A DNA stretch of 64,000 bases. It comes from Gemmatirosa kalamazoonensis. Lineage in GTDB: Bacteria > Gemmatimonadota > Gemmatimonadetes > Gemmatimonadales > Gemmatimonadaceae. Where the stretch lies: the NCBI RefSeq assembly GCF_000522985.1, contig NZ_CP007130.1:248001-312000 (forward strand), given 5' to 3'. Of the stretch, positions 34,487-42,517 are shown piece by piece. Under the pieces are notes generated by a model. The model searched no databases and was not told the DNA's origin. It saw only the letters and a list, made by a program, of their open reading frames with translations. Every line of letters begins with the position of its first letter. Positions within the stretch are counted from its first letter, which is position 1. The position numbers were made by a program, and so were the translations under genes.

Positions 34487-37400
34487 CTACCTCGCGCCGA
34501 CGAGCTGGAACGCGGCCCAGTAGCGCGGCGACGCAAAGCCCGGCGTCAGGCGTACGTCACGTTGCGCGAGTCGCAGCGCTTCCGCCTTGCTCCGCGCGGG
34601 CGTGCCGTCGCTGCCTAGCCAGTGCGCGTAGAAGCGCTGCATCAGCAGCGCCGTCGCCCGGTCGTCGACGCTCCACAGGCTCACCAGCACGCTGCGCGCG
34701 CCCTTCGCCAGCAGCGCGCGCTGGAAGCCCACCGTGCCCTCCGCCTGCTCGAGGTCCCCGAGCCCCGTCTGGCACGCGCTCAGCACGACGAGATCCGCAC
34801 TGAGTGACGGCACGTCGTCGAGCAGCTCGCCGATCGTGAGGAGCCCGTCGTTCGTACCGTCCGGCGCCAGCGCGACGTAGGAGTCGCGCACGCGCGCCGC
34901 GCTGCCGTACGCGAGGCCGTGCGTGGCGAGGTGGACGAGCCGCGCGCTCGGCAGCGCCTGCCTAACGGCGGTCTCGGTCGCCACGCCGCCCGTGAGCGCG
35001 GCGACGCCGAACTGTCGCGCGACCGCGTCGCCCTCGACCCGCGCCGCGGGCAGGTCGCGGAGCGCGGCGCGTCGGCCGTCGACGCCCGCCACGGTCGGCA
35101 TCACCGGATCGCCGACGACGAGCGCGCGCGCCGCGGCGTTCGCTGGTCGCGCCTCGGCCGCGGCGAGCGCGCGGAGCGACGGCGCGTAGCGCACGGCGTA
35201 GCGTATGCCTAACGGCACCGTGTCGCCTGGCGCGGGCAGCGCGGCGAACGGCACGTACCCCAGCGCGTCGAACGGCACGATCACGAGGTCGCCGCCCGCC
35301 GGCACCATGCGCGCGAACGCGTCAGGCAGGAGCAGGGCGCCTAACGCGGCGGTGGCGGCGCGAAACCGGGCCGGTGCCTCGGGGCTCGCCTCGTCCTCGA
35401 CGCCGCGCACGTCGGTCGCGCTGTGTTCCTGCTCCAGCGGTGCGCCGCGCGCCATGCGCGTGCGCGCGGCATCGGCGCCCAACGCCGCGCGCAACGTCAA
35501 GATCAGCCGTCCGAGGCTGTCGCCCGTCACGGCATGGCGTGTCAAGCGCGGCACGCCCGCCGGCGGAACGAGCCACGTCGTCAGGGTGTCGCGGCTGTAG
35601 AAATAGTACAGCACCGTCGAGCCGGACCGCGCGAGCGGCGCGAGCTCGAGCGCCGCCTCCCTGGCGAGGTCGGCGCCGGCGACGGTGTCGCGCGCCCAGA
35701 GAGCGTCGGTCGGCGTGGCGCCGCGCGCGGCGCGAGAGCGAGCGAGCAGGTCGCGCAGTCCCTGCGCGCGTCCGCGCTCCGCCGCGGCGAGGGCGGCAGT
35801 GCCGGCCGCACCGCCGGACGACGTGCGCTCGAGCCACAGCCGGACCCACAACGCGGCGGTGCCGCGCGCCTGCTCTGCGTACGCGACGGCGCTCGCGTCG
35901 TTCCCGGCGTGCAGGCGGCTCTTCGTGAACAGGACCAGCGCCGTGTCGACCACGGCGAGCGCCGAGTCGACGCGGCCCATCTCGGATAGCACGGCGCCGA
36001 TGTTGCCCAGCGTGTTGGCCTCGTCGTCGCGGTCGCCACTCGCGCGGTAGAGTCGCAGCGCGGCGCGATGGTCGGCGAGCGCCGAGTCGAGCTGGTGCCG
36101 GACGGAGTGCACGAGCGCGAGGCCGACGAGCGTGCGCGCCTCGACGCGCGGGTCGCGCGTCGCGCGGGCGAGCGACAACGCGACGCCGTAATACGCGAGC
36201 GCCGAGTCGAGGCGACCGAGCTTGCGGTGCGCGTCGCCGATGCACTGGAGCGTCGCCGCCTCGCCGTTGCGATCGCCGATCGCGCGGCGCAGGGCCAGCG
36301 CGACGCGGTAATACGTCAGCGCGGAGTCGGGGTGGTTCGTGCGCTGGAGGATGGTGCCGACGTCCTGGACCGTCGTCGCCATACCCGGGCGATCGTCGAT
36401 CGCGCGCTGCAGCGAGAGCGCGGCGAGGTCGTATGCGACGGCGGAGTCGGGCTGCCCCATCTGGCCGAAGACGGCGCCGATGTTCTGGAGCGTCGCGGCC
36501 TCGCCGTGCCGGTCGCCGACCGCGCGGCGCAGGGGGAGCGACGCTCGGAAGTACGCGAGCGCGGAGTCGGCCTGTCCGAGGCCGGCGTACTCGACGCCGA
36601 TGTTGCCGAGCGCCGACGCTTCCACGCGGCGGTCGCCGACGGCGCGGAGCAGTGGGAGCGCGGCACGATAGTACGCGAGCGCGGAGTCGGGGTGGCCGAC
36701 GCGTTCGTGGAGCGTGCCGATGTTGTTGAGCGTGTTCGCTTCGCCGTCGCGATCGCGCGCCGCGCGCTCGAGCGGCAGCGCGGCGCGGTAGTACACGAGC
36801 GCGGAGTCGGGCAGGCCGACGTCCGCGAGCGCGCTGCCGATGTTCGCGAGCGCCGTCGACTCGCCGCGCCGGTCGCCGAGCGCGCGCGCGATCGGGAGCG
36901 CGGCGCGGTGGTACGCGAGCGCCGAGTCGGGGCGGCCGATGGCGGCGTAGAGCAGGCCGATGCTGCCTAACGTGCTGGCCTCGCCGTGCCGGTCGCTGAT
37001 CGCGCGCTGGATCGGAAGCGCCGCGCGCAGGTAGCTGAGCGCCGAGTCGGAGCGCCCCGTGCGCGCGAACAGCAGCCCGATGCCGCCGAGCGTCGCCGCC
37101 TCGCCCTGGCGGTCGCCGGCGGCGCGCGCGAGGGGCAGCGACGCGCGGTAGTAGGCGAGCGCCGAGTCGGAGTGGCCGATCTCGTAGTGGACGACGCCGA
37201 TGTTGCTGAGAAGGAATGCCTGCCGCGCGGGGTCGCGCAGGGCACGGGCGATGCGCAGTCCCGCGTGATAGTACGCGAGCGCGGAGTCGGGCTGCCCCGC
37301 GTCGTCGAAGGTGAGGCCGAGCTTGTTGAGCGTCAGCGCCACGCTCGCGCTGTCGTGCCGCGCACGCAGGATCGCGAGCGCGGCGTGGAACGACGCGGCC

Positions 37401-37567
37401 GCCGAGTCGTAGCGAGTCTGCGCGAACTGTTGCATGCCGCGGTTCACGAGCGCCGTCGCGCTGTCGACGGGCGTCTGTGCACGGCACGGCGACGCCGTGA
37501 CGGGGAGCGCCGTGACGGCGAGCGCCGCGAGCAGCGCGACGGCTTGCATCGGTGGCAGCGACGGCAT
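34487..37567 (-). CDS. Secreted TPR-CHAT protein 1
   Basis: 1026 residues from the ATG at 37567, which follows a GGGAGGG Shine-Dalgarno. A signal peptide (AVALLAALAVTALPVTASP) is followed by about 13 tandem 40-residue TPRs of the kinesin-light-chain spacing (consensus GEAATLGNIG...GQPDSALAYYRAALPLRRA; about 31-560). A linker carries the conserved ERGRAQGLRDLLARS, and then a CHAT (caspase-HetF-associated) protease domain spans about 740-1026. The catalytic His is in HLATHGLAYG (about 881) and Cys in LSACQTGLGDL (about 932), so the dyad is intact. CHAT proteases are caspase-fold peptidases usually triggered through their TPRs. The signal peptide places this one in the periplasm or outside. It is divergent from the M48 peptidase gene. 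Confidence 0.93.
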   Translation of the reverse strand: MPSLPPMQAVALLAALAVTALPVTASPCRAQTPVDSATALVNRGMQQFAQTRYDSAAASFHAALAILRARHDSASVALTLNKLGLTFDDAGQPDSALAYYHAGLRIARALRDPARQAFLLSNIGVVHYEIGHSDSALAYYRASLPLARAAGDRQGEAATLGGIGLLFARTGRSDSALSYLRAALPIQRAISDRHGEASTLGSIGLLYAAIGRPDSALAYHRAALPIARALGDRRGESTALANIGSALADVGLPDSALVYYRAALPLERAARDRDGEANTLNNIGTLHERVGHPDSALAYYRAALPLLRAVGDRRVEASALGNIGVEYAGLGQADSALAYFRASLPLRRAVGDRHGEAATLQNIGAVFGQMGQPDSAVAYDLAALSLQRAIDDRPGMATTVQDVGTILQRTNHPDSALTYYRVALALRRAIGDRNGEAATLQCIGDAHRKLGRLDSALAYYGVALSLARATRDPRVEARTLVGLALVHSVRHQLDSALADHRAALRLYRASGDRDDEANTLGNIGAVLSEMGRVDSALAVVDTALVLFTKSRLHAGNDASAVAYAEQARGTAALWVRLWLERTSSGGAAGTAALAAAERGRAQGLRDLLARSRAARGATPTDALWARDTVAGADLAREAALELAPLARSGSTVLYYFYSRDTLTTWLVPPAGVPRLTRHAVTGDSLGRLILTLRAALGADAARTRMARGAPLEQEHSATDVRGVEDEASPEAPARFRAATAALGALLLPDAFARMVPAGGDLVIVPFDALGYVPFAALPAPGDTVPLGIRYAVRYAPSLRALAAAEARPANAAARALVVGDPVMPTVAGVDGRRAALRDLPAARVEGDAVARQFGVAALTGGVATETAVRQALPSARLVHLATHGLAYGSAARVRDSYVALAPDGTNDGLLTIGELLDDVPSLSADLVVLSACQTGLGDLEQAEGTVGFQRALLAKGARSVLVSLWSVDDRATALLMQRFYAHWLGSDGTPARSKAEALRLAQRDVRLTPGFASPRYWAAFQLVGAR

Positions 37568-37604
37568 GATCCCTCCCGATTCCGATCGGCTGACGCTGCG
37601 CGCG
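37568..37604 (-). promoter_or_regulatory. Conserved leader of TPR-CHAT gene 1
   Basis: Reading toward the gene: CGCGCGCAGCGT, 6 variable bases, ATCGGAATCGGGAG, 6 bases, ATG. The same two blocks with the same spacings precede TPR-CHAT 3 (48336-48372). The second block contains the Shine-Dalgarno. The first may be part of the promoter or a regulator site. Further upstream, an 11-bp direct repeat CGCAGCATCTC occurs at 37629-37639 and 37643-37653. The remaining divergent region to 37864 holds no gene. Confidence 0.6.
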
Positions 37605-37864
37605 GTGGCGCCGTCGCGCCAGTCCACACGCAGCATCTCGACGCAGCATCTCTCGGTGGACACGCACGACGCGCGGCCGTTACGACGTGCGGTGGGCACC
37701 AGGCCGTCGGTAACGCGGCGCGAACGCGCGTGTCGACCGTCGCAGCACCGCGCACGAACTCGCGCTCAGCTTGACACTCACTGGACCGTGCCGCAGCCTG
37801 GGGCTCCGGGCGCCCCCTTCCGCCTCCGTCGATGCGCGGCCACCCATCCCTCCGCCCCGCTCCG

Positions 37865-39742
37865 ATGTCGCTCCGTCGCCACCGCTGGCTCATCGCGCTC
37901 GCCGTGACCGCGGGCATCGCCGCACCGTACATCGCGCCCGCGCAGGCGGCCGCGCCGCTCCCCGATGTGCCGTTCGCCGTCGCGCGCGCCCAGGGCGAGC
38001 GGATGCTGCGCATGCTCGTCGAGCACTACGGCGTGGTGCGCGACTCGCTCTGGCGGCGCGACGTCGACATGGTGATTCGACGGCTCGTGCGCGCGACCGG
38101 CGTTCCCAACTTCGACGTGGAGTGGCAGATCGTCGGCGACCCGGAGATGAACGCGAGCGCGATGCCGGGCCACGTGCTCGTCGTCAACGCAGGGCTGCTC
38201 GCCGCGGTCGACACGATCGTACGCCGCGAGGTCCCGAACGATCCCGTTCGCCGCCGCGCGCGTCGTCAGGCGTATGTCGCCGCGGTGCTCGGCCATGAGA
38301 TCGCGCACGCCACGCTCGGGCACCCGGACTCGACGCTGCGCGAGGCGCTGGCCGGCCGGCAGGGCTTCGACATCGATCAGGTTCCCGAGCAGGTGCTCGC
38401 CGAGAACGCGGAGCGGCTGCTCGCGGACGCGACGGTGATGCGCGATCTCGAGCGGTCGCGCGCGCACGAGAGCGCGGCCGATCGCGCCGGCGCGCTCTAC
38501 CTGCTCCGCGCCGGGTGGACGATCCAGACGGCGATGGACTTCTTCGGTGTGCTCGACAGCCTCGAGCGCGCCGCGCGCCACGAGGCCGGCCCCGCGACGA
38601 CGCACGAGATCCGCTGGTTCCTCTCGCACCCGCACTCCGCCCGGCGCGCGGCGGACCTCGAGATGCTGCGCGCGAGGCTGCGCGGCGACCAGGCGACGTT
38701 CGACGATGCGCTGACGCTCGTGCAGACGGGCAAGGCGCTCGACAGCGCGGTCGTGATGCTCGACAGCGTGCTGGTCGACTTCCCCGAGCTGCCGCAGGTG
38801 CATCACGCGCGCGCGGTCGCGCTCGAGCGCATGTGGAGCGACGGCGCGTCGGTCGCCGCGCTCCGCGTGCGTGCCGCGTTCCCGACGTACGACACGCCGT
38901 TCATCCAGAGCGTCCGCGGCAGTGTCGGCGACGAGCGACTGCTCGAGCGCGCGCGCGCCGCGTACCACGAGGTGCTCGTGCGCGCGCGCCTCCCGTACGC
39001 GCTCGCGAACCTCGCGGTGCTCGACGCCTATGCCGGCGACGTGCCGCTGGCGCTCGCCCGCTCCGACAGCGCGCGCCGGCTCGCGCCGAACGACACGTCG
39101 GTCGCCGTCAATCGTGCGGTCGTGCTCTACCTCGCCGGCGAGCCCGCGCAGGCGCGCGCGCTGCTCGCGCCGATCGCGCGTGGCGATTCGTCCGCCGAGG
39201 CGGTGTACGACTTCGCGCGCGCGTCGCTCGCGGCGGGCGACACGGCGGCGGCGCGCGCCGCGTTCCTGCACTACCGCGCGCTCGATCCGCGCTCGAGCTG
39301 GGGGCGCGCGGCCGGCGACGCGCTCGCGCTCACGGCGACGGCTGCGCGGCGCACGGATGCGACGGCCGCATCCAACTCCGCCGCGCCTCCCATGGTGATG
39401 GGTATCACGCTCGGTACGCGGCACGATGGCGTGCTGGCGGCGCTCGGATCTCCGGACGCGAGCGGACGCGGGAACGGCGCGCTGGTGCTGCACTACGAGT
39501 CGCGCGGCCTCGCCGTCGCCTTGGGCCCCGACGGCAGCGTCGTCGCGATCGGCGTGCGCGCGCCGGCGACCGTCGCGTTCGACGGCGTCACGGTCGGGAT
39601 GCCGCTCGCCCAGGTGGCGGCGCGGCTCGGCGCTCCGGTCGGGCGTTCCGGCGACGCATTCGTCTTCGACCGCGGCCGCTGGCTGCTGTTCGTCACGCCG
39701 GCCGGCGGCCTGGTCGAGTCGCTCGTGATGGCGACGCGCTGA
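37865..39742 (+). CDS. Secreted M48-family metallopeptidase with TPR-like region
   Basis: 625 residues from the ATG at 37865 (signal peptide WLIALAVTAGIAAPYIAPAQ). The zinc site is GHEIAHATLGH (HExxH near residue 143), and the third ligand is the Glu in RAHESAADRAGALYL. The M48 core is followed by TPR-like helices (about 270-490, for example RLAPNDTSVAVNRAVVLYLA) and a C-terminal two-repeat beta domain (MVMGITLGTRHDGVLAALGS and VTVGMPLAQVAARLG). M48 enzymes of this BepA/LoiP type act on envelope proteins. The CHASE2 cyclase starts immediately after the stop (TGA-GTG), so the two are one transcription unit. Confidence 0.9.
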   Translation: MSLRRHRWLIALAVTAGIAAPYIAPAQAAAPLPDVPFAVARAQGERMLRMLVEHYGVVRDSLWRRDVDMVIRRLVRATGVPNFDVEWQIVGDPEMNASAMPGHVLVVNAGLLAAVDTIVRREVPNDPVRRRARRQAYVAAVLGHEIAHATLGHPDSTLREALAGRQGFDIDQVPEQVLAENAERLLADATVMRDLERSRAHESAADRAGALYLLRAGWTIQTAMDFFGVLDSLERAARHEAGPATTHEIRWFLSHPHSARRAADLEMLRARLRGDQATFDDALTLVQTGKALDSAVVMLDSVLVDFPELPQVHHARAVALERMWSDGASVAALRVRAAFPTYDTPFIQSVRGSVGDERLLERARAAYHEVLVRARLPYALANLAVLDAYAGDVPLALARSDSARRLAPNDTSVAVNRAVVLYLAGEPAQARALLAPIARGDSSAEAVYDFARASLAAGDTAAARAAFLHYRALDPRSSWGRAAGDALALTATAARRTDATAASNSAAPPMVMGITLGTRHDGVLAALGSPDASGRGNGALVLHYESRGLAVALGPDGSVVAIGVRAPATVAFDGVTVGMPLAQVAARLGAPVGRSGDAFVFDRGRWLLFVTPAGGLVESLVMATR

Positions 39743-42517
39743 GTGCGCGACTGGTCCGACTCGAGCGTCGTCGTCGCGGCGGCATGCGCGGTCGTCGCGT
39801 GCGCGCTCGTCGGCGCACTGCGCGAGACGCGCGCGCTGGAGCCGGCCGGGCTGTGGGCGTACGACGCGCTACTGCGGCGCATCCCACCGGACACGACACC
39901 GGTGCCGCACGTCGCAGTCGCGCGCATCACGGAGCGCGATCTGCGGCGCGCCGGCTGGCCGCTCGCCGATAGCACGGTGGAGATGGTGGCCCGCCGGCTC
40001 GCGTCGTTAGGCGCGCGCGTGGTGGCGTTCGACGTGTATCGAGAGCGCGTGCCGCCGGCGATCGCCGCGGCAGGCAGCGCGATCGGCGGCACGGCGGTCG
40101 TGTTCGCGTCCAAGCTCGCGTCGGCCCGAGACGGCGGGTTCCCCTGCCCCATCGGGTCGAGCGAGGACGCGTGCGGCTTCGCCGACGCGGTGGCGGCGCG
40201 CGGCTCGCCGACGCTGCGACGCGCGCTGTATCATGTGCAGCTCGCGGGAGATTCCGCACCGCGCGCGTCGCTCGCGTACACGGCCGTCGTGCGCTACGTG
40301 GCGCCTGACGTGCTCGACACGTCCGCCGAGCCGCGACTCGGACGTTGGCGCTTCGCACCGATGCAAGGCCGCGAGGGCGACTACGTGCGCGATCCGATCG
40401 TCGGACACGAGGAGCTGCTCGACCTGCATCGCGGTGCCCCGCGCGTACTCACGTTCGACCTCGACGCGCTGTCCCGCGGCCGCGTGCCGCGCGCCTGGGT
40501 GGCCGGCCGCATGCTCTTCGTCGGCTACGACGCCGCGTCCATCCGCGACGAGGTGTACCTGCCGACTACGGATCCCGATCGGCAGCCGCCGGGCGAGCCG
40601 GGCGCGTTCTACCACGCACTCGCCGCGAGCCAGGCCGCCGACCTCACGCTCGGCGGCGGCTCGGTGCTTCGGGTGCGCACGCTGCCCGACTGGGGCGAGT
40701 GGATCGCGCTCGCCGCCGGCTGTGCGTTGGGAGCGACGTTAGGCGCGCTGCTCGGTCCTCTCCTCGGCATGCGGCGAACGGGCGCGTGGCTGCTGCTGGC
40801 CGCGTGCGCGTCGCTCGCGCCGCTCGCCGTGCTCGGTGCGTGGGGCGCGCTCCGCGCCGGCTGGTGGCTGCCGCTCGTGCAGCCGCTGCTCGGCTGGGCG
40901 ACCGCGGCCGCGGCGACGACGGCGATGCTCGCCGTGGCGGAGCGGCGCGCGCACGCCGCGGTGATGCAGCTCTTCTCGCGGCACGTGTCGGCCGACGTGG
41001 CGCGCGACATCTGGCGACGGCGGCACGAATTCCTCGACGGCGCGCGACCGCGGCCGCGGCGCATCCCGGTGACGGTGCTTCTCGCCGACCTGAAAGGCTA
41101 CACGAGCGCCGCGGAGCATGCGCCGGCCGAGCAGGTGATCGCGTGGGTGAGCCGCTTCACCGACGCGATGGCACGCGAGATCGATCGACACGGCGGGATC
41201 GTGGACGACTACGCGGGCGACGGCATCAAGGCCGATTTCGGCGTGCCGTTCGCGCGCGCGACCCACGACGAGGTGCGCGACGACGCGCGCCGCGCGGTCG
41301 GCTGCGCGGTCGCGATGGCCGGCGCGCTGGAGCGGCTGAACTCCGAGTGGCTCGCGGCCGGGCTCCCCGTCGCCGCGATGCGCATCGGGGTCGCGAGTGG
41401 AGAGGCGGCGGTCGGCAGCATCGGCAGCGCCGACCGCCTGAAGTACACCGTCGTCGGCGACGTCGTGAACGTGGCGTCGCGGCTCGAATCGCTCGACGTC
41501 GTGCACGACTTCGCGGCGCTGCCGTGCCGGATCCTCCTCGACGCGGCGACGCACGCGCTCGTGCGCGACACGGTGCCGTGCGAGCCGCTCGGCGCGCAGC
41601 CCGTCCGCGGACGCGCGCAGCCGGTCGAGGTGTATCGCGTGCGCGCGGGCGCGACCGTCGCCCGTCTGCCGGCGGTGCCGAACGCGACAGTCGCGGCGCG
41701 CACGCTCGTCGTGCTCGCGTGCCTGACGGTTTCCGCAGCGGCCGCCGGTGCGCAGCCGCGCACGCGCGCGGCGGCCGAGTCCACGCCGCCTCACGCGCGC
41801 GCCGACTCCACGACCCGGAGCGCGGCGCGCCGGGCGACAACGCGCGCGACGCCGCCGGCGACGCGACGGATCGCGTACATGAAGGTCGGGCTGCCGCCGC
41901 GGCTGATCGGTGCCGGCGCGCGCGGCTGCGCGCCGCGTCGACTGCCGACGGTCGTCCTCCTCGCGCCGCACGACCACGTGGCGCAATCGGCCACGGCGAG
42001 CCCCGTCCTGTTCTGGCGCTACGCGGCGGCGCCCGAGGTCGCGCCGAGCGACGTGATCCTCGTGCTCGCGGGTGCCGGGCGCGCGGACACGGCGCGGTTG
42101 CCGGTGCCTGACGGGCCCGTCGTGCGGCGCGTGCGTCTGGCCGATCTGGGCTACGCGCTGCGGCCCGGCGTCACGTACACGCTGCAGGTGCGCGCCCGCG
42201 TCGGCGGACGCACGCTGGCCGGCGACAGCGTCGCGCTGCGCATCGCGCGCGACGTGCGGCCGCGGCTCTCGGGGGAGGCCGCCGTCGCCGCCGCGCGCCG
42301 GTTGGCAGGCGGCGGCGTGTGGTACGACGCCTACGCGCTGCTCGCCGACAGCGCGAGCGTCGCGCCTAACGACGACGCCATCGCGGCGCTGCGCGACACG
42401 CTCGAGCGCGACGCCGAGCGCGCGTCGCATCACGCCGCGCGGCCGTGCTCGGAAGACGACGCGGCGGTTGATCGGCCGCGCTACCGCGCGCCGACGAGCT
42501 GGAACGCGGCCCAGTAG
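39743..42517 (+). CDS. CHASE2-adenylate cyclase with a DUF928-like C-terminal domain
   Basis: 924 residues, GTG start abutting the M48 stop. One N-terminal membrane helix (about 8-26) is followed by a periplasmic CHASE2 sensor (30-315) and three membrane helices (about 318-400). The class III cyclase domain (about 430-640) has metal Asp in VLLADLKGYT and in YAGDGIKADFG, and the adenine-specifying Lys/Asp in LKYTVVGDVVNVASR. These features predict an active adenylate cyclase. A further hydrophobic segment (TLVVLACLTVSAAAAGAQ, about 651) would bring the tail back outside. Residues about 725-835 (PTVVLLAPHD, SPVLFWRYAAA, PGVTYTLQVRARVGG) resemble DUF928, a family of cyanobacterial proteins. The last 12 residues are read from the antisense of the CHAT 2 gene. 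Confidence 0.88.
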   Translation: MRDWSDSSVVVAAACAVVACALVGALRETRALEPAGLWAYDALLRRIPPDTTPVPHVAVARITERDLRRAGWPLADSTVEMVARRLASLGARVVAFDVYRERVPPAIAAAGSAIGGTAVVFASKLASARDGGFPCPIGSSEDACGFADAVAARGSPTLRRALYHVQLAGDSAPRASLAYTAVVRYVAPDVLDTSAEPRLGRWRFAPMQGREGDYVRDPIVGHEELLDLHRGAPRVLTFDLDALSRGRVPRAWVAGRMLFVGYDAASIRDEVYLPTTDPDRQPPGEPGAFYHALAASQAADLTLGGGSVLRVRTLPDWGEWIALAAGCALGATLGALLGPLLGMRRTGAWLLLAACASLAPLAVLGAWGALRAGWWLPLVQPLLGWATAAAATTAMLAVAERRAHAAVMQLFSRHVSADVARDIWRRRHEFLDGARPRPRRIPVTVLLADLKGYTSAAEHAPAEQVIAWVSRFTDAMAREIDRHGGIVDDYAGDGIKADFGVPFARATHDEVRDDARRAVGCAVAMAGALERLNSEWLAAGLPVAAMRIGVASGEAAVGSIGSADRLKYTVVGDVVNVASRLESLDVVHDFAALPCRILLDAATHALVRDTVPCEPLGAQPVRGRAQPVEVYRVRAGATVARLPAVPNATVAARTLVVLACLTVSAAAAGAQPRTRAAAESTPPHARADSTTRSAARRATTRATPPATRRIAYMKVGLPPRLIGAGARGCAPRRLPTVVLLAPHDHVAQSATASPVLFWRYAAAPEVAPSDVILVLAGAGRADTARLPVPDGPVVRRVRLADLGYALRPGVTYTLQVRARVGGRTLAGDSVALRIARDVRPRLSGEAAVAAARRLAGGGVWYDAYALLADSASVAPNDDAIAALRDTLERDAERASHHAARPCSEDDAAVDRPRYRAPTSWNAAQ

